Part shown: piece by piece, positions 46,308 through 60,563 of the stretch | How the letters are laid out: each line of letters opens with the position of its first letter | Numbering within the stretch: position 1 is the stretch's first letter | DNA from: Pyrenochaeta sp. MPI-SDFR-AT-0127 | Lineage: Eukaryota > Ascomycota > Dothideomycetes > Pleosporales > Cucurbitariaceae | Reading direction: 5' to 3' | Length of the DNA stretch: 64,000 nucleotides | NCBI GenBank assembly: GCA_020747015.1 | Contig: JAGTJM010000014.1 | Coordinates: 124,001-188,000 of the forward strand | Position numbers and translations under genes: made by a program | Notes under the pieces: generated by a model | Database searches by the model: none | Told to the model about the DNA's origin: nothing | Seen by the model: only the letters and a program-made list of their open reading frames with translations

Positions 46308-49262
46308 ATAGAGCTACGATTGGATTAAAGGGAGTTGCGTATCGGAGATTTGGGGTAGACATCGCAACAGCACGTCAATGAAAGTTCACCAAGAGTTGGG
46401 TACTGGGACACTGGCAGGCATCACGGCGTTTAGGAATCCATTTGGCAGCATCACCCACATAGAGTATTGGGGTCTGGGGTTTGGGGTTTGGGCTGCATCA
46501 CAATCGCTACCGTCCCTCATTGCGGGGGATCACGGGAGACTAACAATCAACGCTCCTAATATTGAATCATGATTCATTGAGTTTATTGGTCCTCCCAACA
46601 ATCCGTTCTCCGAAGCGGTCCGCCAAGGTGGCTAACGAACCGTGGCTCTGATGCCGTCACGCCGCAGTAGTGGCTTGTTAGCAAAAGCACCACCAGCCGC
46701 TTCTCACCACACGCCGGCTCGCCCGATCCAGCGGCAACTGAATGAATTTCGTTTGGGCGGGTGGGACCGGTGACAACCATGGTTGCAATTGCTAGTAGCG
46801 GTTTGTTGGTTTGCTAGGTGCCTGACGATCTGTTTCACAATGGGTTCAAAGCTTGAGGCGTCGAGGCAGCAAACCCGAACTACGAAAAGTTAGCATGCTT
46901 ACTTCCTTCCCGCATATTGCTGCTAGTTCAAGTCAGTTCATCAGAGTGAAACGACGATGGGGCGAGAAACAATAGTGCGCTCTCCACTCGAGAGTTGAGT
47001 TTCAATGGAACCCGACTAACCTTTAGTGGAACCTTTGGTGAGCTCCCGTCCATTGCTGGGTTAGACTGCTGCAGCATTGGGTAGTCGCAACCCCAGATCC
47101 TCGTTGCGTAAAGTCTAGATGGTACATGCCCAGGCACCGTCTTACCATCTACCAGGTGTAGCTGTTTTACTTGGCGAGTTTTGGTTGGAAATAGCAATAT
47201 CTGGGTGTACTAGCAACCCGTGGGTACTCTGTTGGGACCGGCACCCAAGCAGTTCCATTTTAACTAGTCCCAACTACTGCGCAAGGCAAGTAGACCTCAT
47301 GGATTTTGTTCCAATTCACACTCCTCTACGTATCCGTGCCTACAATGCTATCGGCTCCACATTCCGTACGAGCGTCGTAATGCCTACACACTTCCAGCAG
47401 CCCGGGCACGATGTTTCGCAATCCCCAGACCCCCGCCAGGCACATATAGATCGTCCCATGCCCTCTATACACGTTCCGTCACGCAAACCACCGTGGTAGG
47501 AGCGAAGGAGGCCTGCTCGTTTCTAGCCAGGATATTCCCGCTTGTCTCCAGAGGAGGGGTTTGGACAGGCCAGGTTGCCCATGGCGACGCATTTCTTGTT
47601 CCCATGGGAAGCGAACGGCCAGGGGGCCGCCCATGCCTATAGCAATATTTTTGCTTTGCTAATTTCGGCTGTGAGGCTGAAGGTTCCCTTGTGTTTTGCG
47701 CGGCCCTCTCTCTCCTGGATTCGGACGTGCAATTTGGGCTTCTGAGAGGTTTTAATCTGGGCAGATTTGAGTGGGGTTCCCGCACATGGGCCCTTTGGGC
47801 GATAGGAATATTACCATCCAAATCAGGAGTGAAGGGGTCGAGTATAAGACGTTGGAATATATCGCGGTATTTCATGGAACTGGGGCGTGTGTGAAAGCGC
47901 GAGACTCAGCCTTCAGAGGCCATGTAATACATTTTGAGAAAGTGATGTCCTGGAGGTGAGGTTTGCGTAGTAAGTGTTTAAAGGGTAATAGTTGAGCTGC
48001 ATTGCACAATGAGTGTTCTTTCTTCAGTAAGCATGTACATTTAAAATCGTTTGACGTGTATTGGGGCTATTGCTGGAAGATTTCAAGATATGTTGCATGC
48101 ATGCAATGTTTGTGGTACAAACCTGCAGGTGTGGTGCTTCTTAAGCTTACTATCTCGAAGCGATTTGTTTGATTTTGCGACAACACATCAGACTGCGTAG
48201 TAGTTGCTGCGATTTAATTGGCAAAAGATGTAAAGCCGTAGAGTGCAAGACATCAGTCGCAGAAGTGATGACTTGGGTACCAAATTGGGCGAAAAGGGGG
48301 CTTAGCGTAGGCGCATGACATCCGTTCCTTCCGCGTTTTGGACAGCTCTCCGCCTACCAAACCTTTCAACAATGGGAAAATTCTAACAGTCGCTGTTTAG
48401 TCACACGTCATTGCATTCCTCACGTACGCCTTGGATGTTCAGGGAGTCGAAAATTAGGCGGCAGCCTGGGCATTGCGGCGTGAACGCGATACATCGTACC
48501 ATTCTACAGGGTATGTATTCGGCATGAGCGACGACCGACAAGGTAGAATCAGTCTGTTAAGAACTTGATGAAGAAGTTAGAATCGAATATTATGGCCACT
48601 GATGTGCCAGAAGCTGATATAGGGTACTACTCATGTTGGCTAAATGCTCCTGTACCTTCTTCTGCACTTCTTCTATCATGGTCTCTCTCCAGCAGGAATT
48701 CACACGCTGTAAGGTGTTCCACCTGTTTATTGATGTCTCAATGCCTAAGGACTCGCTTTTCATGCAGGTTCGAGCCTCTCGGGTTCTGCGAGGCTGACCC
48801 CCAATGCTGTGCCGTAGTGAATGAGGCTATGGGAAGCTGGAATTTCAAGAGAAGGATGACTTAAGAAGCATAAAAGTCCATGTGTTCCAAGTATTCTATC
48901 CAGCTTGTATTCATTCCCTGGGAGTAGATCTATTCATTTGCATTAGTGGTGAAGTGAAGGTGAAGCCAGCCGTTTGTTTGTCTCATATCATAAACAACGC
49001 CAAATTCATTTTCCACATACACACCCCCTCGGACCTTCGCAGAATATTTCTTCTCTCACCTTATTTCTCAATCCCCAATATCACCCTCTGCAGCAACTAC
49101 GTGTATCTGCTCTACTTATTTTGGCACTCTGGGTTGAAGGTTTCGGAGAAGGTTCATAACTCTTAGTCTACAATCACACAAATCGTCGAAGAGATCCAAA
49201 CCAGCTGACAGGACGGTTATGCCAGTCTTGTTCAGCAGACGCAGACCACGCGCTCTTGCACA
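46308..49262. other. 3.0-kb gene-poor stretch
   Basis: No supported gene. Two small sequence features are listed separately: a G-quadruplex-type run at 46469-46492 and a perfect 14-bp palindrome at 46563-46576 (TGAATCATGATTCA). The last few hundred bases are pyrimidine-rich in places and must contain the promoter of the very large gene that follows. Confidence 0.45.
46469..46492 (+). repeat. G-quadruplex-forming motif
   Basis: Four G runs (GGGG, GGGG, GGGG, GGG) are separated by exactly three bases each (TCT, TTT, TTT). This fits the standard intramolecular G4 rule. It lies about 160 bp behind the stop at 46307. Confidence 0.75.
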
Positions 49263-52200
49263 ATGACTTCGTTGGCGCGAGCGACGGCCTACCTCTATCA
49301 CCATGTTGTACTCCCTCCAAAGCTACCCCAGGCGGACGATCACGATGTCGCACACGAACAGCATCTCTTAGAATTTGTCACATACGCGCTGAGTGATCTG
49401 AAGAATATCCTCAGAGATGAGCACCACGAGACTGTCACTTCGGCAATCGCAACGATCGAGTACCTTCGCACTAGCCGAGACAGTCATGGAAATGTGAGCG
49501 AAGCTCAATTGCTAAAGATTTTCACTGGATTCATTGCAAGCGAGACTGAAGCAGTAGTGCCTCTGGAGATCAAGGCGCAGAATGCTGGTATTCTCATGAG
49601 CCGTTGCACAAACAACATAACTTTCGAATTCTTTGAACTCTCGCCCACCAACGAAGCGGCAATGCGTTTAGGTCGGCTCACGCGGACTTTTCCTGGATAC
49701 GCGGCGAGAATTCCTGTGTCCAAGATGTCGTTGGAACTCCAGAAGTCACTCGCTGGCACCATTGCAAAAATGACGACCCAAACTGCACCAGGATTCCAGC
49801 CACAGGTTCGTAAGAACGGAAGAATGATGGACGAAGAACGCGATACTACTCACCCAGGACTGGTCACAGACTTCCTGATGAACATGATTTCCGCCTTGGG
49901 TGAGACAACTGATGTGAAGCGCATCATGAAGAACACTAGAGAGGAAACTCTATGGAGCGATTGTTTGCAGCCATGGAGACGGTCTCCGTTATGGTTGTTG
50001 GTGCGTGTTTCTCTGCAGCTTCAATTCGCCCGCAAAGGAACAGACACACGGCCGCACGACGAACTCTACAAGGCATTCATGTTACTGATGCTTTCACGAA
50101 TGCTCAAGTCGGTAAGTACCCATGCTTCAAGTGAACGCAATGGTCGACTGTTTAAGCTCATTTATCCTTCCTACCCTGCATCATTCTCACGTATATCGCT
50201 GACTATCTTCATATTTAGGCAGCAGATCACTGGCAGGAGCTGGGCAGCGAGTCCCTTCATGTCATCTCTGCAAAATTGAATCGCCGCTTACGCAAATTCG
50301 AGCTTCTAAATCAAGCCGGATGTCTTCAACCAAATTGGACAATGTCTATCCGAACCAATATCATTAGTGCTCATGCTCTCATTGATAAGCACTGGCAAGG
50401 TCTTGTTGATAGCACGCAAACGAATTTCGACACTACCGCAATGCGCAGTCTTAGACCGGAGAACGATCTCGACATCACTCTTCCAGGCTTGGACTCATTC
50501 TTGTCCAAAGTATCTGCACGGAAGCGAGAGGTCCGCTCCTGCAACTTCACGCCCACTTCTTTTGACACTGATCTTTCGCCTTCTGAGCTACCAGACTGCG
50601 TCACCGGCTTCGATGGATACAAGTACTTTCGCCTGGCAGCACTTGAGAAGTGGGTCGAGCAAAATCTCCACTCCTGGATTTCGTCGCATCTTGGCCGTGC
50701 AGAAGCATGTGGAGGGCTACGCCGCCTTATAGAGAAGTATCACTCTAGTGCCAGTGCTGCTTACGCTGGTATTCCGATTAACACGTCTGTCATGTACCTA
50801 ACCCTTGTCGAGCTCTGGGTTGCTTGTGACACCCTAGCGTGCAACATCTTTCCTCTACTACTGGACTACCGTCCTGAGATCTGTGTCGTCGAGTTAGAAT
50901 CCCTGGTACTTCCTTCAAAGAGCCAGATGGAGCGACTCTTCCAAGTTGAGCGATATATTCAAACACGGCAGGATGCAGCAGCCAAGAAAATGTTACCCTC
51001 CGTCTACCGCGAATTTGGACACGCTTCGTCATTTGCGGTTAAGTATTTTGACCAATCTGAAAGTCTCCAGACTACCCTATCACAGATCGAGCGCGATGCA
51101 ACCACGGAGCGGCAACAAAAATGCCAGGAGCTAAAAACCCTGAAGAGTAAATACCAAAATCTCATGGATCGCTATAACAATAGTGTTTGCGAAACTCACC
51201 AAGTGATAACCAACCGCTATCATGGGTATACTGAGACCCGGCACAAACCAGGTTGCTCCCGTTGTGCAACTCAAGCGCAAGCGAATTCTCTGACTATTCA
51301 AATCTTCGAGTGGCCGGTGTCTTCTCAAGTATACACTGCAAAAGCGACTGTTTTTGAACTGAGGCCTCCAAAGGGTTTCACAGACTGGCGGGATGCTTCC
51401 CGCTACCTCATTACGAACGTACTTGGCCATGAAGACTCTTCCGCTCCAAAGCCGAGCTCAACATACACTCTTGATAAGCACCGCGGACTTTCCCATCTAC
51501 TTGATCCGCAGTACCAGGGACGACGCATTGTGCCTTTATCATCGATCAAGCCGCACAGTGGCACCCACCGGAAGCGGCAAAAGGCTATTCCTCATTTAAG
51601 AGACGACGATGTTTGCCTAGAGAATGCGCTTCGATATGGCTATTACGACAAATCTCAGGGCTCCATGGGTGCTTCTAGTCCAAGCTGCACCAAGGGAACC
51701 GCAGAGAAGTGCATGTATCGGCTGCCACTTCGTTCGAGAGCTCTCGAGCGATTTATGCATAAGCTGCCCTCGGCTGCGAATGGCTTGCCTCCTAACGAAG
51801 TGATTGTAAGTCAAGTCACTATATACAGCACATCGTTGTTAAAATTGAGCTTGAAAAATTGAGCATGCGTGTTCAGTACGATTGGATGTACGCAAGGCTG
51901 CTGCACTATGCTTCAAGGCTTTCTTGCACGTTTCTACTTATTCTCCTTGTTTACTCTCAATATGCTGATTAGCTAATACCTTCGTCAGGCTACTCTGTCC
52001 GATTGTCCCTCGCACTTCTCTATCGACGAGTACAAAGCATTGGCATCGATTCCACTCGGCCGCTACATCATCTACTCGAATACACTAGCACAGTTGGCTT
52101 GTCCCGCCGTAGATTTCACCAAAGTGGAGGTACAATGCTTCATGCTTCAAACAATTCATCAAGTCGGTTTGCCGGACAAGCATGTCGAGCGCGCAAGTCA

Positions 52201-55200
52201 CGGCATCCTTACAGATACTTCTTTTGCTCGTGCAATGCTCGAGCAGCTTGAGATCGCACTACAACGTGTTTCAGAGAATTGGGAGTCTTGGAGAGCTTCC
52301 GCAACTTTTTGTCTGCTCGCTCGACGTATCCTAAGTCTGACAATATGCCCAGATATAGCTGCACGCTGTATAGATTACCTTGATAAACTGAGGCGTGTTT
52401 GTATGCGCTGGCTACATCGCCTAAAGCAGAGAGCAGCTTGTTCAACAAACGACGATCAGAGAAGTGAGCTGTATTCCAGAGCTACAGAAATTGCACTACT
52501 TGGTACTAGCACTTACGACGTTGACGATTCATTTCTTGACGCAGTATTCTAGCAGGATTCTGCCATTTCGACACTAATCCTGTGTTCGATTACCGTACAG
52601 GAGAATTGCGACACCACCCAGTCTGACCACCTGGATCTTCACACTGCTACTCTCCAGTCATGGAGATCGTTGATGTATCGCGTATTTCCCAAGCTACGCG
52701 ACAGCATTCTTCTGGACAAGACAGAAATGTGCGAGGCCGTGACAGCCAATTGGGCTGCCTTTCAACCAGCGCCCGGAAAAGGATGGGTCCCACTCGAAGG
52801 ATCACGGCAACATTGGCTTCTTATGCAATCTGGAACACTTCCAGTACACTTCAATTTGCTCACTGCAGAGCTACTGGTCAATGGGCTCCCTCTAGCTCGG
52901 CTACCGGCAGAGTTCATGCATCATCCTATGTACACCCCTCTATTCCAGAAGTCGTCACTGGAGGTCGTCCCAACAGATGAGCCTGGAATGAAGTTCTCTG
53001 CCAATTCTATGTATCATGGCTACAAAGTTCACTTTGGGATGAAGGGGTCTGACATGCTTGTTGTTGCTATTGGGCAGGGAACTAAGTAATTTTTGTTCTG
53101 TCAACTCGACTTTTAGTCACAACACTAACGGATCACAGGTTGAATTTACTTCCTTCGAAGATTTTCCAAAATCAGCTACCACATGCTTTCATCACGAACT
53201 TCATTCATTGGTACAATCATACCAGTAATGAAGTTGTTTTCCGACCTCGAGAAGCACCTTGGTCATCCAGTACTGAACATTGGAGCTTGAAACATGACCG
53301 CATTTCTCAAACATGGCGCTTATACAAGGGAAAAAACACGCTGGTAAACATGTCAAGCAATTCTGCACGCATTTTATCAAGATATTTCCAACCTTTAGAG
53401 GACTCGAAGCATGTTCATGTTGTACTCAACGCCGCATCTCAAATGGTCGATATCGAACTTCCACGACTACAACTTGGATTCTTTGTTGAACACAGAGGAC
53501 AAAAGATTCACTCGCAGCAGTATCGTGGGATGATTGTCGACCACCATCAAGGAATTGGGGCTTTGATCGGATTGACTAGTAAGCTTACATTAAAGAATGA
53601 GCATTCTGCTCGTGAACGCGTGGTCCTGATACCTGTACCACGCAAATTCGGAAAGCAATCCGTCCTATACGCAAAGGCTTCCAAGGTTCACCATGTCACT
53701 GTTTCCATTAAGAAGGATGATTCGACCAGAGTGTTTGCGTATTCCATCGATAAGGACCTTGGAAGGATACTGAGTAATGGGGACATACAAAGCCAGCTTT
53801 ACCTTTGCTATCTGTTCACTCTCACTGCACACTGTCTGCCGGACCCATTAAGTCTCAGAACGGGTACGGAATCGGCTCTCATGATATTGCAGTCGGCGGC
53901 TGTGCGATCATTTGACCTTCTCAATCAGGATAATGTCGAGCTGTTAGCTGAAATAGCAGGCTTGTCCCCAATAAGGTCATTCTATCCTACGAATGAAAGG
54001 GTAATGCAGCAAATCACATGGGATGACAACCTTCCTGCTCTTTCTCAGCATCCTGGCTTGCGTGCGCAAGTGCTGAGTATATACGATCAGGCGGAGAAGA
54101 TGCAGCTATTTCATCCAGACGACCGCGTCTTCAAATTGATCGCTGATATGCGACGCAAATTACCTTCTAGTATGTGTTCATTCGATATGTTTCCTGAAAT
54201 TTAAATATATGCAGTCTATTACTCGCAAGTGCCACTTACTAATCATTTCATAGACTCTCACCTGATCCAGCGCAATGCGATTCGATCATCCACCTTCTGC
54301 GTCTCTGGCTTTGGTGCTGAGCAATTCACTACAGATCATGATGTAAAGTACAATGCACGAGACCAGCAGCGAGATTCGGAGAGGGGTCGGCGAACCTTCA
54401 TGGCGGCTACATTGACTATACGAGATAGAGCCGCCCTCCACAGCCCCGTCTTAAATCTGAAGAGTGGACTACTTCAGACGCATTTCAGCCATGCCACAAT
54501 AAAAGGGAAAGATTCTTCCTTCAACCCGTCTAGCCTCAGATTCGATTCGAAATGGCTAGATGAGTCGAAGACACATCTCGTCAAACATTGGTGCAGTTTA
54601 CATCAAAGCCTGGCCAACTCTTCTGGTGTCTGCAATAAATTCGATATAATGACATGGTTGTCTACAATGGCATATGCAGAATCTGCCGATTTCAACGCCA
54701 TACAAGCTTTTGTGGCATTCTATAGGCTCCGCGATCTCGCGGCAGTACAGCCACCATCACCAACTGAGTTCAGCTTGTCCCGCGGAGATACTTGGAGCAC
54801 CACAGAGATTCGCTCAGTCATACAACGCACCACCAAACGATATGATGATTCTGCAGAGGCCAGGCTTCCCAAACAGGGTTCAGAGACGAACAAACAACAC
54901 CTCCAGAGGATACATTCTTTGTTCCAGAACCGCCAGAATAAAGCTACTGGGGAGTTCTTGTCCAACGTGCAACAACAGTGGCCAATCCGAAAACCATCTA
55001 GACCATTATCGACTGAGATCGATACGTATCTTGACACTTCGGCTGCGATGAAAGAAATACTCGTCATCTTCAGAGTATGGTGGGACAATCGCGAGTTTCT
55101 AAAGTATCTTGAAAAAGTCTCAACGGCAATGTCACATCAAACTGTTTTGGGGGTCTACACTCCGCACTATATCATCAAATTGCCAACGACGAAGCCTATA

Positions 55201-58200
55201 CTGAACGATGACGTTCGGTACTTCAGTCACACGAACATCTTCTCCGCCCCGCTTTCGTCTTCATCACAAGAATGTAAGTACTTTGCCCCCGTTCGATATT
55301 GGTAAGCCTTGATGTTAATTTACTGATAGCATCTTCAGGCTCGACTCAAGGCTCGTTGATCACACTCAAGGCTCCTTGTGAGCCCAAGATATCTGTCACA
55401 GAGCATTCTCTGCCTATGAAGAATATATGCATAGAGGATAGGCTCCAAGATCTCTGCCAGCACTTGCAAGGTTACGCAAGATCAGCTTGCGAAAAAGAAT
55501 ACGTAGGACAATTGCGCAGCAGCTGCATTGCTCTTCAGGAACACGCTAGCAGTAATCAGGTGCAAAGCGAATTAGCAGCAGAGACCGAGAATATGCTGCA
55601 AGAGTATCTCCATGATTGTGAGAAGTACTTGGGCAACATTAATCGGTCATTGAAACAGTCTATAGACAATTCCGTCTGTTTCAGTGATCAGATTGGGCTA
55701 CTTACACAGCAGTCACCCCGAGTCTGTCCATCATTCTGGCTCAGTCAGTTGCATCGAGACCGGTTTAACAAGCTACCAGGCCCGTGGAAGGAAGTCATGA
55801 TTGAATATGGGCTAGCTATCACGCAGCTTCATCGCGCGCAGAGGCTGGCGGCTTTGTCGAATAGACCTGTGGACCTTATCGAAGAGCTCACTCATGTTGG
55901 CCATAGCAACTGGGACCCTCATGACCATCCTGAAACCCTTTTGCTCGAAGCTGAGAGCGGCATCATGGTCCGTAAAGAACAAGAGTTCATTGCAAACCAC
56001 ATGCGGTCACCCGAACATGGGGATAATATTGTACTACAACTTCTCATGGGCGGTGGCAAGTCTACGGTCGTGACCCCGATGGTCGCTGTCGCATTGACAG
56101 ACAAAGAAAAGTAAGTTCTCCAATACTCCCTAAGGCATGCTTAACTAAGCTGAGTGTGATGACAGGCTCGTGAGAGTGGTGGTTGCCAAACCTCAGAGCA
56201 GACAGATGCTTCAAATGCTCGTGTCAAAGCTCGGTGGCCTCCTAAACCGACGCATCTACCATATGCCGTTTTCGCGAGCTCTTCGACTGACCGCAAATGA
56301 TACAAGGACGATCCAAGAGCTGTATCGAGAGTGTATGATCAACCGTGGCGTGCTGCTGATCCAACCCGAACACATTCTCTCATTTAAGCTGATGGGTATC
56401 GAGATGCTCTTGACTGGCCAAGACAACACGGCTCGTTCGCTTCTTTCCACCCAGCAATTCTTCGACACCGTGTCTCGAGATATTGTGGATGAGAGTGATG
56501 AGAATTATAGTGTGAAGTTTGAACTCATCTACACGATGGGGTCTCAACAAGCCATTGAGTTTGCTCCTGAACGATGGCTGATCATACAGGAGATTCTTGG
56601 CCTTGTCCCAAAATTTGCTCTACAGGTAAAAAAGGACTTGCCTCACACCGTTGATATCCAAAACAACGGCAATGGCAGATATCCCCGAATTAGACTTCTG
56701 CGCAACGATGCAGCTGAACAGCTGCTAACTTTACTTGCCAAACATGTGGTTGAGTGGGGCATATCTGGTCTTCCTTCCCGTTCTCAATCGCCGAAGATGC
56801 AGGCTGCAATCCTCCGCTATATCTCTCAAACAGACTTAGAAACCGAGGATATCAACGCAGTGGAGAATAGCAAGTTTTGGACCGAATCTACAAAGTCTCC
56901 GTTGCTTTTGGTCCGAGGTCTGATCGCTGGTGGTGTTTTACGCTTTGCTTTGAGCACAAAGCGTTGGCGCGTGAACTTTGGTCTGGATTCGACACGCATA
57001 CCTAATACTGCTCTTGCAGTACCTTACCGGTTCAAAGACTCCCCATCACCTCGTTCAGAATTTTCGCATCCTGATGTAGTCATACTTCTTACTCTGCTTT
57101 CATACTATTACGGTGGACTTGGTGATGAAGAGTTGTTTGATGTAAGTTATTCCTCCAACTAATTCGATCAGACACTAACCAAGTACCTCTCTCCTTTAGT
57201 CTTTTATACATCTCCTTAAGTCAGATCAATCGGCAATACACTACGATGAATGGGTCCGTACTGCAGCATCCAGCTTACCAGCAGCATTTCGACAGCTTTC
57301 AGGTGTCAGTATTCGCGACCGACATCAATGCATCACGGAGATATTTCCTGCATTGCGACATTCAAAAAAGGCGATAGACTACTATCTGTCATGTCTCATC
57401 TTCCCAAAAGAGCTCAAGCAATTCCCACAGAAGCTTTCAGCATCAGGATGGGATGTTGGGGCAGTAAAGACCCATCCCACAACAGGTTTTTCCGGGACAA
57501 ATGACACTTTACATCTTCTGCCCCTTGATGTCAAACACCTAGATTTGCCAAGCCAGAGTCATACAAATGCGCAGGTACTATCTTACTTACTCCAGGATGA
57601 AACCTCAGTCGAATTACTGCCTTCGAGAACAAACATCAACAAATGCTCGGATGCCGAACACCTGCTCAATGTTATCGAGAGCCTTCAATCGAACACCAAG
57701 GTCATCCTTGATTGCGGAGCCTCAATTCTTGAGCAGAACAACAAACAAGTTGCAGAAAAGTGGCTGGAAATGCGCGACGACGATGTCCAAGCCGTTGTAT
57801 ACTTCGATGATGATGAACTTTCAGTGCTCGATCGCTCTGGCCGTGTAGAGTCCTTCCAAACCTCCTCATTTGGGAAGCACTTGGATGTCTGTCTTATCTA
57901 TCTGGATGAAGAACATACACGAGGAACAGATCTGAGACTTCCACGAGATTATAGAGCCGCCGTCACACTGGGAAGTCAACTGACCAAAGATCGATTGACG
58001 CAAGCATGCATGAGGATGAGAAAGCTCGGAAACGGCCAAGCTGTAACCTTCATCGTACCCGAGGAGATATCTACTAAGATTTGCGAATTTACACGTAAAT
58101 CTGCTAGGGATCCAATCGAGACTCGGGATGTTCTATGTTGGACAATTGGAGAGACATGGCAAGACCTCAAGCGGAGCATGCCATTATGGGCTGTACAGGG

Positions 58201-59281
58201 AGAACGATTCGAGAAGCATAGGCATCTTCTGGATGGTGCTAACACTACAAAAGCACAAGCCGAAAAGTTCCTAGAAGATGAGGCTCAAGACCTGGAAACC
58301 CGCTACAAACCGCGGACTCAGGACGATGACTCCGCGCAGCTCAGTGCTTGGGACTTGTCCAACAAGAACATAACCCAGATTGTGTCACGCTGTCGTGATT
58401 TTGAGGCAATGGGCTTTAGTTCTGCTGCGCTGAGCGAAGAACAAGAGAGGGAGCTGGCGCCCGAGATCGAGCAAGAAAGGCAGATTGAGCGCCCTCCGCG
58501 GATGATTGCAGAAAAACATGGACTTCATCCAGACCTTCAACGATTGGTATGCTCTGGCATGCTTGTAGTCAACTCCAAAGCGTTCGAGCCCGCGTTTCAA
58601 GCCCTTCGTTCGACTAGTGCGGCTAAATTGTTCGACCTCACCCAGTTCCCAAGCTTTCCGTCGGAACTGCTTGTGACTGCAGATTTTATGCGGACGGTCA
58701 AAATCCCAGCTGGTACACCCAGAAAGTCCTTCGTCTCTGATTCATACCAGAGGTCGGTTCAGTTCATTCTCTCTGTGCCTAGTACTCTTCGTGTGGGCAC
58801 CATTCAAAATCTCATTATCATTAGCCCTCACGAAGCCAACGAAATAGTCCCCAGAATCACGAACAAGGTAACTTTGCACCTCTTCTCACCACGATTCAAC
58901 GCTAGCTTCGCACCCCTCGACAACCTAGAGCTTTTTAATGTCGGACACGCTTTTACTGCAGGCTCAATCTCCCGTAGTCTGACGATGCAACTGAACCTCT
59001 TTGCCGGCAGTCTATATCTCCGCTCTTTCGCAGAGTACAATGAGCTGTGCGACTTCCTTGGATTATTGAGAACCAAGGCCAAAGACGGTCAGCAAGTCTA
59101 TGCTGATGGCTTCATAGACCCCCCTGCTGGAACGTGGGGCTTGAGGAAGAGTCCAGTTCCCTTCCTCCGAGCTTTGTTGATGAAGATTCGACGCGAGGGG
59201 GAAGGAGTAGAGAAAACCCATTTGGGTAAGATATTGAGCGGAGTAAGATTGGATGAAGACGACTTCAATGCTGAGACTTAG
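49263..59281 (+). CDS. Giant DUF6606/DUF3638/DUF3645 P-loop protein, about 3118 aa
   Basis: Nine exons: 49263-50111, 50219-51805, 51989-52543, 52601-53085, 53139-54169, 54254-55273, 55339-56110, 56166-57141, 57200-59281. All phases close to 3119 codons. The N-terminal 280 residues resemble DUF6606 (YLYHHVVLPPKLPQ...). The middle is long and poorly conserved. DUF3638 follows, with the P-loop LLMGGGKSTVV at about 2078-2087 (Lys 2083). DUF3645 is marked by TGFSGTND at 2520-2527. Further on, LDEEHTRGTDLRLP (from about 2660) and QACMRMRKLGNGQ (from 2693) look like helicase motifs V/VI. These proteins are often labelled ubiquitinyl hydrolase in databases, for which I see no catalytic evidence. An ATP-driven, helicase- or translocase-like role is inference. 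No signal peptide is present. Confidence 0.9.
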
Positions 59282-59684
59282 TTGACGAAGCATGCATAAT
59301 GAATCTATTCTGCGTTGCTAAGCGAAGGAATTTGTGGGAGGGACTTTAGAAGAATGTATAGGGAGGGTCATGATCGGGTCTTTTGGCGCATGGATGTTCA
59401 ATTCAATATAAGAATTCAGGTGTGGAGGGTCTCTTGGGTATCTCACACTTGTTCATTAGACTTGCAAGCAATTCACCGATGAAGATGGTTCGAGAAAAAG
59501 GGTTTTCTAATTTGTAACCCATCGTCGAGTGTAATAGTTTATACTAGAAATGAATGTACGCCTTCCAAGGCCCAGATGCTTTTAACGCTAAAATGCACTA
59601 CCACAGCCTACCACAGCCATCCACGACCATGGCCGCGTTCCTCTTGGTCGCCACTAAGTCGCATGATTCTTGACTTTGAGCTGC
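59282..59684. other. Convergent spacer, giant gene to pectate lyase
   Basis: This holds the 3' ends of two convergent genes. A short direct repeat (CTACCACAG twice) lies near 59600. Nothing else is supported. Confidence 0.5.
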
Positions 59685-60563
59685 TTAGCAAGCAGGGACA
59701 GGGTCGGTGAACTTGCAAGCAGTAGATGGGCCGGTGGAGATAGCCTTGGGCTCGTTACCGGGAGTGGTGCCCTCGAACTCCTCGCAGATCTCCTTGACGC
59801 TGGTGGCGCAGGTAGAAGAGTCGATAGTGGCAGTATCACCGAAGTTGGAGTTGATACCGACGAGGAGCTTGCCGTTGCTGGCCTTGACGTTCTTGACTAC
59901 GACGTGGCGCTCGGCGCTCTGCTTGCAGTTGCCGCAGGAGCGGTAGAGCTTGCCGAAGGTGTCGACAGTGAAGCCGTCAATGGTTACAGTTCCGGCACCG
60001 TTGTGCTGGACGACCTTGTCCTCGGCTCCAGTCGCGCCACCACCGATGACAGTAGCATCGCCGTCACCCTTGATAGAGAGAGCGTCTGTTTGCCAGTTAG
60101 CATAGGAGTTCTGGAAGTCAGAGTGGCGAATAGAGCTTACCCTCGCAGACTGCTGCCCACCAAACGTTCTCGATGGTGCATGAGCCCTCTAAATTTCGAG
60201 TCAGTGCCAGTCTTGAATGCTTTTCAAGTGTAAACACTTACCACAATGAACACCCTCGATCTGGTCCTCACCAATGATAGCGTTCTTGAGAGTGGCACCA
60301 TCCTTGAGGATGAAGACGGCGTCGGCATCGCCACCCTCAGCCTGACCAGTGCAGCTCACACCACGTCCGTAGGTCTTCAAGCCACCATCAAAGGTGCCCG
60401 AGATTTCCATAGCCTCAGAAAGAGTCTCAGTACCATTTCCAGCAGGGATAGCAAGCGAGGCACGCTTGAGAAGGTTGTAGAAGTTCATCGGGAGGGGCTT
60501 GGCTGGGCCAGCAACGGTGCCGGCGGCCAGAGCCATGATGGAAACTGCAACGGAGGCCTTCAT
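59685..60563 (-). CDS. Secreted pectate lyase, polysaccharide lyase family 3
   Basis: PL3 enzymes cut de-esterified pectin by beta-elimination, with calcium, in the plant cell wall. Exons are 60563-60242, 60188-60141 (48 nt) and 60085-59685 (TAA), total 256 aa, normal for the family. The signal peptide is KASVAVSIMALAAGTVAGP. Family features are GLKTYGRGVSCTGQAEGGDADAVF (parallel beta-helix start), ATLKNAIIGEDQIEGVHC, the split CTIENVWWAAVCEDALSI with its conserved Asp, and KVVQHNGAGTVTIDGF. The Cys pattern fits PL3 disulfides. A TATAAG on the minus strand at 60771-60766 lies about 200 bp before the ATG and may be its TATA box. It supports a plant-associated lifestyle. Confidence 0.95.

Noticed and set aside
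46563..46576. Perfect 14-bp palindrome as an operator
   Set aside because: Short palindromes are expected by chance and it is far from any start codon.
48740..48800. Box B-like GGTTCGAGCCT suggesting a tRNA
   Set aside because: No matching A box or cloverleaf arms could be built around it.
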